From NCBI GenBank assembly GCA_951640165.1, contig OX621243.1, forward strand, positions 4,216,001 through 4,280,000: a stretch of DNA of 64,000 nt, in the 5' to 3' direction. Positions within the stretch are counted from its first letter, which is position 1; each line of letters begins with the position of its first letter. Below, one piece after another: positions 42,462 to 54,387 of the stretch. The DNA comes from Pseudoips prasinana (Eukaryota; Arthropoda; Insecta; Lepidoptera; Nolidae). Under the pieces are notes generated by a model that ran no database searches, was not told the DNA's origin, and saw only the letters and a list, made by a program, of their open reading frames with translations. Made by a program: the position numbers and the translations under genes.

Positions 42462-44302
42462 CAAATCATTATTGACAATACAAAAATCACTGAACCTAAG
42501 CTTATAGCACAATTCTTCAACAACTTTTTTATTGACGAGATCGAATCTAAATCCAATAATAATAGTGCTAATTTTAAATTTGACTTTTATCGCGATTCTA
42601 TATTTTTAAAGCCGACTACTCCCTCTGATATTGATAAAATAATTAATTCATTGAACAACACAAAAAGCTCTGGGTATGATGACATTAGTACACATACAAT
42701 TAAGTCAGTACCAATAATTATTGCACCCGTACTAAGCCATGTTATAAATTTATGCATAGAATATGGGGTTTTCCTGAGGTAATGAAATTATCTGTTATAA
42801 CACCTCTATATAAAAAAGGTAATAAACAGGATCCTGGCAATTACAGACCCATAGCACTTCTACCAATTTTCTCAAAAAATTTTGAGAAAATTATATACAG
42901 TTACTTTAATTAATTTCTTGAACAAAACGATATTTTAGTGGGAGAACAATATGGATTTCAGCAAAATAAGAATATTAATATGGCCATATACCGATTATTT
43001 GAAACGGTAATCACAAATATCGACAAAAGACGTCAGACGGCAGCCTTGTTCATGGATATGAGCAAAGCTTTTGATTTTGTAGATCGTAAAATTTTGCTCG
43101 ATAAGCTGGAAAGATACGGCATTAGAGGCAACGCTCTTGATCTCATTAAGTCCTATTTAACTGATAGAAAACAGTTAACCAAAATCCATATGATAAATAT
43201 AAAATCAAAAACTGATGTATCCTACGAATCTACTCAAAGAATCGTTAATTATGGTGTACCCCAAGGGAGCATATTAGGCCCTCTACTGTTCCTCATCTAT
43301 ATAAATGACATGCCAACAGTAATGGTTTAATGGTTTAACTATGGTTTCATTTGCTGATGACTGTACAGTTATGTTTTCTGAGAGTGATAATATGACAATC
43401 GAAAGAGAGATCAATGACAGCCTCGTCAGTATTATTGACTGGCTTAGAAAAAATAACCTAATCATTAATTACGTTAAAACAAAAATCATGACTTTTGAAC
43501 AAAGGACTAATCACGCCAAACTTGACATAAAATATGAAAATAATGAAATTGCAGAGACTAGTGCTACCTCATTTTTAGGTCTAAAAATAGACAGAGATAT
43601 GACGTGGAAGTCCCATGAGACTATCTGTAAAAGACTAAGTCAGTTCTCGTATGCTCTGTATAACTTGTCCAAGGTAGTAGATCAGGCAACAACAATCACG
43701 GCTTATCACGCTTACGTCACATCCACCTTGCGTTACGCAATTATATATTGGGGAAATTCCACGAACAGGGATATAGTTTTCAGAGCTCAAAAAAGGTGCT
43801 TGAGAGCAATTTGCGGAATAAAAAGCACTGACAGTTGCAAGCCTTTCTTTTTAAGCCTTGGTATTCTTACTATGCCATGTTTACACAACAAAAACTTATT
43901 TAAAAACAAATTTTACAAATGGCTCAGCATTCATAATTTCTATGATATCAAGGATTTAAAATAAAATGAACTTTTTAAAGAATAATATGCACACAATGTA
44001 ATTTTTGTAATTTTTTAATATTTAACTATATGCATACTTAATAATGTTTAAAATTTGATCTTGACCAATTTTTACAATTATATTGAATTAATATTAGCAT
44101 GACATACTTAGATTTATTAATTATTGTGATTATAGTGTATAAATTTTAAGTTTTATTTGTATATTGACATAAATTATTAATTATTTTGCATGCAATTTTT
44201 ACATTTTTTGTAAGCTAAACATGTGGAACACAATATGTAACCAATTTGTAACATCATCATGCCATGTTTAAGGCAAATAAAGACTTATCTTATCTTATCT
44301 TT
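42462..44302 (+). pseudogene. Jockey/CR1-like retrotransposon RT, 3' half
   Basis: It continues the element at 40085. In order it shows KSSGYDDISTHTIK, LYKKGNKQDPGNYRPIALLP, EQYGFQQNKNINMA, LFMDMSKAFDFV, NYGVPQGSILGPLLF and VSFADDCTVMF. The C-terminal region follows (LRYAIIYWGNSTN, KRCLRAICGIKSTDSC). Damage includes a frameshift near 42770, a stop near 42912 (in YFN-stop-FLEQ) and a small duplication at 43320-43337 (ATGGTTTA repeated) that breaks the frame before FADD. About 80 codons are missing after MPCL near 43880. It ends with CTTATCTTATCTT at 44284-44302. Confidence 0.85.
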
Positions 44303-44690
44303 ATATATCTACGAGGTGGCCTTATTCGTTAAAATAAACCTTTATTTGTTTGATACATTAAATAGTAAACGACACATAAATAAAATACGATCCAGACCGC
44401 ATAAAAAAACGGTTTTTAACAATAACTTTTTAGGTATAGCCCCTAAGATATATAATAAATTACCAACCTGTATTCTTTCCGAAACTAATCTTCTAAAATT
44501 TAAAAAGAATTTGTCCAATTTTTTAATAAATTCATTTCTTTTTTTTATATATTATTTTGTAATTTAATTATGTCATTACATCTTAAAAAAATGCATGCCC
44601 TCACCGGCTGGACATAGTGATCTTCACATTTGTATGACACCGTGAAATGTTAATAATGTACCTGTGTTCGTAATTAATAAATTGATTTGA
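44303..44690 (+). pseudogene. Second fragment of the same retrotransposon family
   Basis: It opens with IYEVALFVKINLYLFDTLN, corresponding to the segment deleted from the copy just before it. It continues FLGIAPKIYNKLPTCI to a stop near 44567, and a 3' untranslated region follows. It begins exactly where the previous copy's CTTAT tail stops, so it is probably an independent insertion. Confidence 0.65.
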
Positions 44691-45003
44691 GCTGTGCCCC
44701 GCGGTTTTACCCGCGTTAAACTTTATAAATTATCACAGGTCCTCCCCCGTAGGTGATAGCGCGATAATATGTAGCCTATATGTTGACCCGACCTCTTAGT
44801 AATATTCATGCAAAATTTGAAGTAAATCTATGCAGTACTTTTTGAGTTTAGCCCGGACATACATACAGACAAACAGACAAAAATTCTAAAACCTTTATTT
44901 TTGGCTTCGACACAGATTGCAGATCACGCCCCAAGTATTCTTTTAAAAATATATTCAATGTACAGTTTTGCCTTTCCTACGATTTTATTATATTATGTAT
45001 AGA
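44690..45003 (-). mobile_element. Family B Helitron, near complete
   Basis: On the - strand it starts A|TCTATACATAATATAATAAA at 45003 and ends with the hairpin GCGGGTAAAACCGC and GGGGCACAGCTC, a mutated CTAG. At 314 bp it is a good reference for the broken copies at 20871 and 28371. Confidence 0.8.
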
Positions 45004-45610
45004 TTTGATGTCGAAGAGTGGGTAGGATCTCCAGAAGGAGGTCTGAAAGCCGCTGGATGATGGCTTTAATTTACGATGTAAATAAAATAATTTAGCTTTG
45101 TAACGAAACCAAAGCTAAAAAGTTAAATTATTCAAGTTATTGTCAAAAAGGTTGGTTAAAGTTTAAATGTGAATTTTAAAAAATGATAGTTTTTGATATA
45201 TTAGACATTAGTTGAAGTCTTTTAGTTAGGTAAAGTACGTAATAATAAAAACAAAAGGTTTTACAAACTCGACAGTGAAAAACTGTTGAGTTCCCGCTCT
45301 CCCTTGACTTATTTTAGCTCATTTACATAATAAAGATTATTTTTGGAGGGTTAGCTCTGAGATGCTTTATATTAAATGTAAATAAGACAGAAAATGAGAT
45401 TGAATATTATAAAACGTAATTTAAGTTCCATTGTGCTTACAGGGGTGGTGGTGGTTTTAGTTAAAGGCCTACCTCGAAATATAACCCTTAACTAGGATTT
45501 GATATATTTTATTTCCATTGTTTTTGGACCTTATTCCAAAGTGATAAGGTTGAAATTGATACTCTCTCGTATACCACACAGACGGTTTTAGGGTTAAGGG
45601 CATAATTCAT
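45004..45610. other. AT-rich intron DNA
   Basis: Apart from a weak RTE-like scrap at 45020-45070 (GAAAGCCGCTGGATGATGGC) I see nothing recognisable. Confidence 0.5.
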
Positions 45611-45614
45611 ATAG

Positions 45615-45990
45615 TAATGTCCTCCTGGTCGAATTTTGGCCACAGAAATCAGTTTCAATGAAGATATGCCGTCTGTGCGGGACATAAAGTGTACAAGTGA
45701 GTGCGAAAACACGGGGGCATTTTCTATTCTATCACACGAGCGGAAAGGGGTCATGCTGACGGCTTTACCTACTGCGAGACATGGGGGTTTAAGTACCACC
45801 AAATCCTAGACTACATCATCATCATATCAGCCGAAGGATATCCACTGCTGGACAAAGGCCTCCACAATTAACGGAATACCTCCATCTTGCGCTATTCGCA
45901 TCCAACGGTTACCAGCGGTCCATCTTGTAGGGGCTTTGCCCACGCTGCGTCTTCCGGTTCGCGGTCGCCACTCGGGAACCTTTCTGCTTT
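45615..45990 (-). repeat. SINE family 3 body and RTE-like 3' end
   Basis: 45615-45805 is a family 3 body (CGAATTTTGGCCACAG, GCGGGACATAAAGTG, GGAAAGGGGTCATG), head lost. 45815-45990 is an RTE-like end on the - strand (CATCATATCAGCCGAAGGAT, CCACTGCTGGACAAAGGCC). Confidence 0.65.
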
Positions 45991-46235
45991 ACGACTTAAA
46001 AATAACAAGTAAATGAGGAAATAATTCATTTTTAATCGACTTCAAAAAAAGGAAGTTATTAATTGTTTGTTTATTTTTGTATGTATGTTTTCATTTTTCC
46101 TTCACAACCAATTTAGAAAAATAATCTATGGGACATTCCATTTTTCAAAGTTGCGGAGGTAGGAGTTTTAAGTTTAAAGTTTTTGCACTTAGATTTCATT
46201 AGGTAGTTTTGGTAGGGTTCACTAATTTAATTGAA

Positions 46236-46496
46236 ATAATAATAATATTAATATCTAGGGACAATGTCACACAGATCATCCTAGCCTCAAACTAAGCAAA
46301 GCTTGTACTATGGGTACCAGGCGACGATATACATACTTATATAGATAGATAAATACTTATATACATAGAAAACATCCATGACTCAGAAACAAATATTCGT
46401 GCTCATCACACAAATATTTGCACTTACCGGGATTCGAACCCAGGACCACCAGCTTCGTAGGCAGGAGCACTACCAACTGGGCTACGGTGACCGTCA
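46236..46496 (-). mobile_element. SINE family 1
   Basis: A complete copy: the ATT tail is at 46236 and the head TGACGGTCACCGTAGCCCAG, read on the - strand, is at the right edge. The B box GGGTTCGAATCCC is intact. Confidence 0.85.
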
Positions 46497-46499
46497 ACT

Positions 46500-46700
46500 T
46501 TATGAGGATCATACCAAATTTGGAAAGGAAGAGGAGGGAACACTGAGGGACAGAGAAGGTGAGCGTTGATGCATTACAGGGGGCCCCTTACACGTACGTC
46601 TGAGTCGCAAGTCTCACTCTGTCGAGTGTTTCTTCCTCTATCACACGATGGACTCGGTTTCCACACGGTGAATCCATGGAATCCTAAGAATTAAGTCTTA
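46500..46700. repeat. Interspersed repeat family D
   Basis: It follows the SINE directly. It matches 20490-20700 with GAGGGAACACTGAGGGACAG, GCGTTGATGCATTACAGGGG and CTCGGTTTCCACACGG. Confidence 0.6.
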
Positions 46701-47321
46701 TCTTGTTATATAATACTTATGGCAGAAATTTTCACGGTCAAATGCCAACAAAGCCTTTGTTAGTCAATGATGTAGCATTCTACTAGTGAATGTTCTTTTT
46801 TAATTAGTTCAGTAGTTTTTGGGTTTATTCGTTACACAAAAATACAATTCTTCTTTGTTTATATTATAATAATTTTAGATATAGATTATGCTTATTTTCT
46901 GGAAAACATTTCCGCCAAATGTGCGTGAACTACTAAAAATTGCTAAAACAATCACTACTGATTGCCGAAACCAAACTATTCATAAATATTATTGTGACTG
47001 GTTAAATAAACTACTCAATTTATGTAAATGAAATGTTGACGAAACTACCTCAATCGTGGCTCTTTAATAGTACGAGTAAAATAAGCAACACGGAGAAGCG
47101 CCTACTATTTCCTTTGCCATTCTTATTGTTTGATAATTATAGCAAACAAAATGGTAGACTCTTTTGAACAAAAATACTCATATTAATGGTTGAGGAGCTG
47201 GTTTAAAATCCAATCTGTCTAAGGCCATAGTGTTGGAGCAATCCGAAAAATTTATCTACTCAATTAAAAAACGAACTCATAAATCCCTTCTCAAATTCCG
47301 AAGTAATTGGTGTACAACCGC

Positions 47322-47458
47322 CAGCACATCCAGCTACCCCAATCTGTCAAATTTCTTTTATAGATTTTCAACTTTTATCATATAAGCATAAGGTTCACTT
47401 TCTATTGGGGAAATTTGACAGATTTTAGTAAGCTACCCGCTTGAAGCGCTGGCGTCTG
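47322..47458. mobile_element. MITE family A, copy 3
   Basis: The ends GCCAGCACATCCAGCTACCC and GCGCTGGCGTCTG flank the inner CCAATCTGTCAAATTTC / GAAATTTGACAGATT pair. It is the copy most like a complete element. Confidence 0.72.
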
Positions 47459-47889
47459 TACCTACACGAAAAAAAAATACAATCGAATTGAATACCTTCC
47501 GTCTTATCTAATGCTCTGGTACGACTGGTAAAAATAAGGTTATTTACAAAGATACCCCGAAACTTGTTAGCTTTTAGCTAATGTACAAAAGCCTATATAT
47601 ATAGTAATTGGCAACTAATCTTGTTGGGACTAAACTGAATTTGGAGCAGAGACTCGATTAATCATAGCCAAATTAAATTGGTACCAACGATATATCGGTT
47701 TGATGCTGACAATGGCGGCAAATAAGTTTAGTCTATGTTGAAATAACTTATCAAGAGCGGCCAAATTTAGCCGGGATAAATTGAGTCGACGGCGGCCAAT
47801 CACAACGGTGATTAGCCAACTAAGTGGGACATTTGATAGGTAGGCGAATAGATAAGATCGGCACCTTTGTTCTGGAACGTGTGCTACGA

Positions 47890-48175
47890 GTTCATTATCA
47901 TCGGTGGAGCTTCTGCCAATTGTTTTGGCTTTCGGCGAGCGCTCTGACTTCTTGATACGACATTACATTTATCTTTTCCATTATCTGATCCATATAGGTC
48001 TTCCTCGTCCTGTCCTTGCCTCTGTTTTGCCTTCAATAATATTCTTCATAAAGGTGTCATGTCGTATCAAGTGGCCTAACACCATTCCCCTTCTGTTTTC
48101 TATGGTGCTTAATATACATCTCTTCTCATCTACCATTCGTTATGGAACCATGGACCATTCGAATGGTGCTACGAG
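47890..48175 (-). pseudogene. Endonuclease-RT C-terminal relic
   Basis: The - strand gives IENRRGMVLGHLIRHDTFMK followed by NIIEGKTEARTGRGRP. This is the region after the RT in another RTE/R4-like family (IxGxxxxxRGRGRP). A frame change follows. It is too short to classify further. Confidence 0.6.
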
Positions 48176-48324
48176 TTAGTCGTCTCAAAATAAGGTGTCA
48201 ATAGGTTATATTTATTTAGTGTTATGGTATTGTAATAAATAAATAATAGTTACCTACATATCGAGTTTTATTACAATTGTAGTGCGGGAGTATGTATTCT
48301 CTATTCCCTCTCTTTAATAATCCA

Positions 48325-48565
48325 ATAATATCTGGGGACAATGTCACACAGATCATCCTAGCCCCAAACTAAGCAAAGCTTGTACTCTGGGTACCACGCG
48401 ACGATATACATACTTATATAGATAGATAAATACATATATACATAGATAAATACATATATACATAGAAAACATCCATGACTCAGAAACAAATATTCGTGCT
48501 CATCACACAAATATTTGCACTTACAGGACCACCAGCTTCGTAGGCAGGAGCACTACCAACTAGGC
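48325..48565 (-). mobile_element. SINE family 1, head truncated
   Basis: Read on the - strand it keeps the tail, body and GCCTAGTTGGTAGTGCTCC, but it lacks the first 15 bases and part of the B box region. A CATACATAGATAAATAC stretch is duplicated in the body. Confidence 0.75.
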
Positions 48566-48947
48566 AATGGCACAGCTTATGGGTATGGCTGCAATGTATC
48601 GCATTATAAATAAATCTCTTTCAGCGTTGTGAACAATCTACGACTTAGTATTCGAAAATATATGTCATAGTTCTAATTGAACCCAATTACTGCGGTACGA
48701 GTTTTTAAAGTAAGGGTAGTGGTTACCTTAGTATCAGAGTTCAAGCTGCCCAGGAGACTTCTGACACGGATTATCAACTTATGTCTAACGTCAACGTCAG
48801 TAAGGTCAGTGCAGTCTTAGACAAGTAAGTATGAGAGGATTGGTTTTAGCTATGTTTTCACTAAATGTCACTCAAGGCTCTTTCACGAAACTGATCAAAT
48901 TGAGAAGGCATTTTATCGATATGAATGGATGTAATGTGTTTGTGTTT

Positions 48948-49205
48948 GACGGTCACCGTAGCCTAGTTGGTAGTGCTCCTGCCTCCGAAGCTGGTGGACC
49001 TGGGTTCGAATCCCGGTAAGTGCAAATATTTGTGTGATGAGCACGAATATTTGTTTCTGAGTCATGGATGTTTTCTATGTATATAAGTATTTATCTATCT
49101 ATATAAGTATGTATATCGTCGCCTGGTACCCATAGTACAAGCTTTGCTTAGTTTGGGGCTAGGATGATCTGTGTGACATTGTCCCTACATATTATATTAT
49201 TATTA
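48948..49205 (+). mobile_element. SINE family 1
   Basis: A complete copy with GACGGTCACCGTAGCCTAG, the B box and an ATT/ATTAT tail. It lies 380 bases from the inverted copy at 48325, so the two could pair as an inverted repeat in RNA. Confidence 0.85.
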
Positions 49206-49621
49206 TATTATATTATCTACTGAAAATCAATGGTAGAGTGGATTCCAGATAGTATCCAAGCTGAATGATGATATTTTATTTTTTACATTAAACTTAAAAA
49301 GTTAATCGTATGGACCAGAATAGTGTCCAAAAAACAGTATAGATTATTTGAGTGTGGTGTTTGATCTATAAACATTTAAAGTATTATTTGGACATTAGTT
49401 ACTGATCAATCCTAATCCGAAATACTAAAATATACTACATAGATGATAAATATATTGAATTTTCATATTTAGATTAGTATTTGAATAAATTACTTCAATT
49501 TTATTTAATATTATATACCTATAATTAATGGAAATTTCTTCTAGAAAAGTAGTCTAAAATCACATCATTTTTAAAGTACCGAAAAGTAAAATAGTCTTTA
49601 ATGTCTTTAATGTTGTACACA

Positions 49622-49788
49622 TTTTTATATATTGTGGACACGGGTCTCAATCGTGAAATATTTACCTTTAGTTTAACTTACATTTCGGCATGGATTGGTG
49701 TTCTTTAGCTTAAGTTAGGTTTAAATTTAATGATTTGCCTTAAATTGTTATAGCGATTGAAACCCGTGTCCACAATATATAAAAAAAA
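49622..49788. mobile_element. MITE with 30-bp inverted ends
   Basis: TTTTTATATATTGTGGACAC plus GGGTCTCAATCG at the left matches CGATTGAAACCC plus GTGTCCACAATATATAAAAA at the right. A decayed right half of the same family is at 25768-25822 (TAATGATTTGCCTTAAA to GACCCATGTC). No reading frame. Confidence 0.75.
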
Positions 49789-50064
49789 TAGTCTTCGTCT
49801 CTCTCTTGTCAAATGTTAACCCTAATTGTTTAAAAAAATATCTAAAATATGTGTTCATTTTGTTATTTCAGGGTGTAGGTACATTTGGAACACTCTACCC
49901 TGAATGTTTTCAATTAATTAGATTGCCGTTTAGTCGTCGGCAGTCATGTTTTGCATAAATGTTAGTTTTCACTCTGTGAATCAGAATTGGTATATTTGTC
50001 GTGTAAATACAGGTCAAACAAGGTAAACTGAAACATGAGAAGTTTTAGGTATCATTTTTATTTT

Positions 50065-50335
50065 GACGGGCCAGTTGGCGTGGTTGGTAAATGCTTGCCT
50101 TTCACGCCGCACGCGCAGGTCATGGGTTCGATTCACACCCAGGACAGATATTTGTGTGCATGAAAATGTCTCTTTATCCTGTGGCTGGGTGTAATTATCT
50201 ATATAAGTATGTATTTACGAAAGAAAAGTAGTATATGTAGTATATCAGTTATCTGATTTCCATAGTACAAGCTCTGCTTAATTTGGCAACAGATGGCTGT
50301 GTGTCAATAATGTCCCTGGATATTATTATTGTTAT
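50065..50335 (+). mobile_element. SINE family 2
   Basis: It starts GACGGGCCAGTTGGCGTGG. The B box region GGGTTCGATTCACACCC carries one insertion, and the body has ATAGTACAAGCTCTGCTTAA. It ends in ATTATTATT. Confidence 0.82.
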
Positions 50336-50444
50336 TTTCTCAAATATTTCTACCTAAAGATTTAAAAGTATTAAGATAACTCTTACTTTGAAACGAAATA
50401 AAATAATCTAAAGTTTATGTGTGGTGACGGCGGCGAATACGAGA

Positions 50445-50665
50445 ATATCATCACCCCATCTCATCCCGTGGGGGGCGTAGAATTCGACCCGAGAGAATAT
50501 CTACAAGTCAGACGGCCAGCAGCGTCTCTTTGTGTACTATGACCATCATACCGCGTTGGCCAAGCCGTCTGCCAAGCGTGGCGATTATGGCATATCCCCA
50601 AGAAGAATCTTGGGAGAGGGTTTTGTTCAGTAGTGGACTTCATATAGCTGTTATGATGAGTTGAA
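50445..50665 (+). repeat. RTE-like 3' end (family 2)
   Basis: The + strand reads YYDHHTALAKPSAKRGDYGI then SPRRILGEGF, a stop, and WTSYSCYDE. It is the clearest copy of this family here. Confidence 0.65.
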
Positions 50666-50699
50666 GTTGCCACAATTTTTATTTTATTTTAAATAGTAT

Positions 50700-51327
50700 A
50701 ATTATATTTATTAATTAACAAAGAATCTAGATAAATGAATACACATAACTAACTACATTAAAAAGAAAAACTAAATCTACAAAAAAGTGAATTATATACA
50801 TAGATAAATGTATATCATAATATTTTAAATTATATTACATTAATATATTATTATTTTAATTGCTGCAAGATGCTCAATGGTAGCGATGCCGAACTTTATT
50901 TTACGCCCATGATTAAAGTAGGTAGTAAATATTATTTTATATTTTTTTATTGTACTTTATTGTTTTTATCTTAAGTTATAGCAAACTAAATTTGTTTTAT
51001 ATTGTCTTTGTATTTATATTAGATCTATCTTTTTTTATTTAGATTAACACTCAAAAGTTTATCAAATAATAATTAAGTATTTAATTTAAAGTTATACTTA
51101 ACTTTAGTTACAGACCCAAATTGAATGAACTCTTTACTGATGACTAACTTGTTTCCTAAAAATTACACATAACCATAAATGTTCACCCTTCTGCTACCAA
51201 CTCCTATTTTTCGGTAGGACAGCGTTTTTACGGGATAGCTAGCATTCTTGCTGTTATGATGTTTTTCAAGGATTTCAAATGCTGACAGACTAATTAAAAT
51301 TACTGTAATACTGTATTGGACTTTAAA
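50700..51327. other. AT-rich intron DNA
   Basis: No gene, repeat match or structure that I can recognise. Confidence 0.5.
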
Positions 51328-51437
51328 TAATAATCTAGGGTTAATGTTACACAGATCATCCTAGCCCCAAACTAAGCAAAGCTTGTACTATGGGTACCAG
51401 GCGACGATATACATACTTATATAGATAGGTAAATACT
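51328..51437 (-). repeat. SINE family 1, 3' half only
   Basis: Contains CACAGATCATCCTAGCCCCA and GGGTACCAGGCGACGATATA and stops in the TCTATC region. The tRNA-like head is lost. Confidence 0.75.
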
Positions 51438-51789
51438 ATGTTTATGTACTGCATTGTGAGTGTATGAATACCCAAGTGCTGAATAAATTTAATTATTTCA
51501 TTTCTATAGAAAACTGTTTAGGAGGCGTAGTCCATCTGCAAATGTCAATCAAACAAGGTTGACAAGGGTTATAAACTCAGTATTGTAACGCAAATTGCTT
51601 CAAACTCCGATACAGATGGGTAATATTAGGTAATCTTGGAGATGATAGCTTTGTTAATGGCGAATATAGTGTGTTAACATGACATCTGTGTTTATAATAT
51701 GTTATGGTGGCTTTCACTGCTTCACAGGACAAAAGTGGCGACCCAACCCAGAAGTAACTACTGCTAGACCGTTGAGGCAGTCAAATGCA

Positions 51790-52125
51790 GCAAATATATT
51801 CCTCCTGGTCGAATTTCGACCATGAAGCGTAAACATCTGCGCGGGACATATTATAATGCAAAAGTGTGTGCGCAAACACAGGGACGTTTTATGTTCCCCC
51901 ACTCTCATAGTTCTAGCTAACCGGCACGATCGGAAGGAGGTCAGGTATAGGACCGGCGGCTTTACGTGCTCTCCGAGAAACGGGGGTATAACACAACTAA
52001 CTTTCAGTGTTGGTTGAACCTGAAAAAAAATCTCAACAGAAAAACCTTAAAATTACGTTTTAGCTCAACCCAGGACTTCAATATGTGCGGCTGAACATGC
52101 TACCGCTAAGCCATTATGAGGAAGT
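51790..52125 (-). mobile_element. SINE family 3
   Basis: In + strand terms: TCCTCCTGGTCGAATTTCGA, AGGTCAGGTATAGGACCGG and the head with CTACCGCTAAGCCAT. The B box is decayed. Same orientation as the other copies. Confidence 0.65.
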
Positions 52126-52154
52126 CAAATAGTCTATTAGTCCATAATATTATA

Positions 52155-52515
52155 ACATCATCATCATCATATCAGCCGAAAGACGTCCACAGCTGATCAA
52201 AGGCCTCCCCCAAGAATCTCCACAATTGCCGGTCTTGCGCTATCCGTATCCAGCGGTTTCCAGCGGCCCGCACAAGATCATCGGTCCATCTTGAAGGGGG
52301 CCTGCCTACACTGCGTCTTCAGGTTCGTGGTCGCCACTCGAGAACCTTCCTGCCCCAGCGGCCGTCGGTTCTACGAGCTATGTGCCCCGCCCACTGCCAC
52401 TTCAGTTTTGCAATTCTTCGGGCTGTGTCGGTGACTTTGGTTTGCCTGCGGATTTCGACATTTCTGATTCGATCCCGCAGGGAAACTCAGAGCATAGCCC
52501 GCTCCATTGCTCTTA
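52155..52515 (-). pseudogene. RTE-like endonuclease-RT C-terminal relic
   Basis: Long copy matching 8113-8530: ATATCAGCCGAAAGACGTCC, GGTCTTGCGCTATCCGTATC and GTGGTCGCCACTCGAGAACC. The - strand encodes a TRWTDDLV-like peptide. Frame breaks show it is dead. Confidence 0.65.
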
Positions 52516-52604
52516 TTACATTCTAACATATTTATACCAAATATAATCGTATTGTACTGTAATTTTGATGAAAGTTGTTATTACTATAAACTATGTTTCA
52601 TTAA

Positions 52605-52960
52605 CTATTAGATGAATTTTGGCCAAGGCGACCAGTCTCAATGCAGTTTAGCCATCTGCGCGGAGTATATTATAGTGAACAAGTAAGTGCACAAACACAG
52701 GGGCACTTTATATTCCATCACTCTCATAATCCGATGGGAAGACTAGCGACACCACCGGAAAGAGTTCACGTACAGGACTGACTGTTTTTTGTGCTCTTCG
52801 AGGCACGGGGGTATAATACCACCAACTCCCAGACTTCAGGCTGATACTAAGAAATTTTCCTTTGTTCAGAAAAATCCCAAACCCTGAGATTAGAACCTAG
52901 GACCTCGTTATCTTACACACGCTACCACTAGACCAACGATGCAGTCAAATATGTTCCATT
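52605..52960 (-). mobile_element. SINE family 3
   Basis: In + strand terms: GAATTTTGGCCAAGGCGACC, GCGCGGAGTATATTATAGTG, CCGGAAAGAGTTCACGTACA and the head with CTACCACTAGACCAA. It lies 300 bases upstream of a receptor exon in + coordinates. Confidence 0.65.
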
Positions 52961-53263
52961 AAACATTGTTTCTCTAAACTAAAACTATATACTGATTTTA
53001 CACAAACAAATCTAACCCAAAACATAATGAACTGCACCAAACTTTAAACATTTAGCGCAGCATCCTGTTAGCCAAGCTTTACACTAGAATGCACTCGTTC
53101 CAGTTGAATTACGTAACTGAATGTCATATGTATATATAATGTCATAGTAATAATATTAAATGTGTACCTTAATATAGACAGAACCATTCGATAATTAAAC
53201 CTAATCATAAACTCCTTGCAATACGCCAACGAAGTAATCTAATAAGAATCAAGCTCGGCATAC

Positions 53264-53426
53264 CTTTAATAGCTGTAACTGTTCTTTGAAGTCAGACTCA
53301 GCGAAGGTGATGGAGGCTGCACACGTGATGTTAGCAGCTTCCAGCTGGGTCACCAGCTCGTTGACCGCGAGGGAGTAGATCTCTTCATTCTGCGAGAAAG
53401 CGGTCACCGTGTCCCACCCGAATTGT
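53264..53426 (-). CDS. GABA-B-R3: GABA-B receptor subtype 3, Venus-flytrap exon 2
   Basis: Residues about 38-92 of the visible part. QFGWDTVTAFSQNEEIYSLA corresponds to the WKRVGTLTQxxxxF-type strand and helix at the start of lobe 2. AANITCAASITFAESDFKEQ follows, then LQLLK. The acceptor TTCACCAG precedes 53426; the first base completes an Arg codon with AG from the 58584 exon. The donor is AAAG|GTATGC at 53263, phase 0. NIT is a possible N-glycosylation site. It is separated from the next exon by 18.7 kb. Confidence 0.9.
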
Positions 53427-53544
53427 CTGGTGAACAAAAAAGTTTATTTCTCACTTGTACAACGAACGGCGAATATCTGATTTCTTTTGGAAAGATTATT
53501 CAGTGTGAGAATCTAGCTTTATAGGTGATTTGTTTTTTTAAAGA

Positions 53545-53706
53545 CTTCGCCCGCACTGGGGAATTTAACCCGGAAATAGACGGACACAAATTACATCCTG
53601 ACTCAGAACATTATGGGTCACACAAATAGTCGTCCAGCGCGGGACTCGAACCCGCGACACGACGAGAGGAGGCAGCTGTCTTAGCCGCTGCGCCACACGT
53701 GCAGTC
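53545..53706 (-). mobile_element. tRNA-headed SINE, another family
   Basis: On the - strand: GTGTGGCGCAGCGGCTAAGA (A box), then GCGGGTTCGAGTCCCGCGC (B box and T arm). A body with CAGGATGTAATTTGTGTCC follows. The T arm pairs well, but no complete cloverleaf is evident. The head is related to that at 32277. Confidence 0.7.
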
Positions 53707-54387
53707 AACGTGCGGTTTGATTCTCGCACCGAATTATCTTTGGCTATATCGCTTGTACACACGGCTACATATGAAGTTATACATTTCCAGTATAAGTCGA
53801 TCTCGCGTTGTACAGGATTTCTATACAATGAGAGGTCACCGTATATTTTTTTATTTATTATTATTTATTCACTGCTGCTATTGTATTGCAGCAACATTGT
53901 AGCTTGGGTTCTTTTTCCCTTTAGTTGTATTCGCCTTTATTTACATGCAATTGTTTACTTAATTATACTTGTTTACGGTCAGCGTATATTGGAAACGTAT
54001 AGCTTGATATGTAGCCGTATGTACTACGGACACAGAATTCTATCTTTTCCTCCGACAAGAAAAATCTTATAAACGTGTCTCGAGTGTGTTTAGGCGGGTT
54101 TTCCAGGACCCTCGATGTCTGCTCATGACATATTGTATACGTAGAGGAAATTGTTGAGGCGCGAAATATACACACCGCTTATAGACACATTTTTTCTACC
54201 GATGAAAAATATTGAAAAAGCAATTTGGCGACTACCTTTTTATGCCACTTTGTGCTTTTCCACCATCTCTGGCAATAAATAAAACCAACACTGGTATAAC
54301 AATTTATAGCTTTCCAGAAATCTACGGCTTTTTACAAAACTACTGCAGAAATCAGTTTTGTAGAATCCCTTTTCAAAGTAGCAAAAT

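Noticed and set aside
53616..53706. Possible true tRNA gene
   Set aside because: The T arm is good, but the acceptor stem and anticodon arm do not form, and a SINE body follows.
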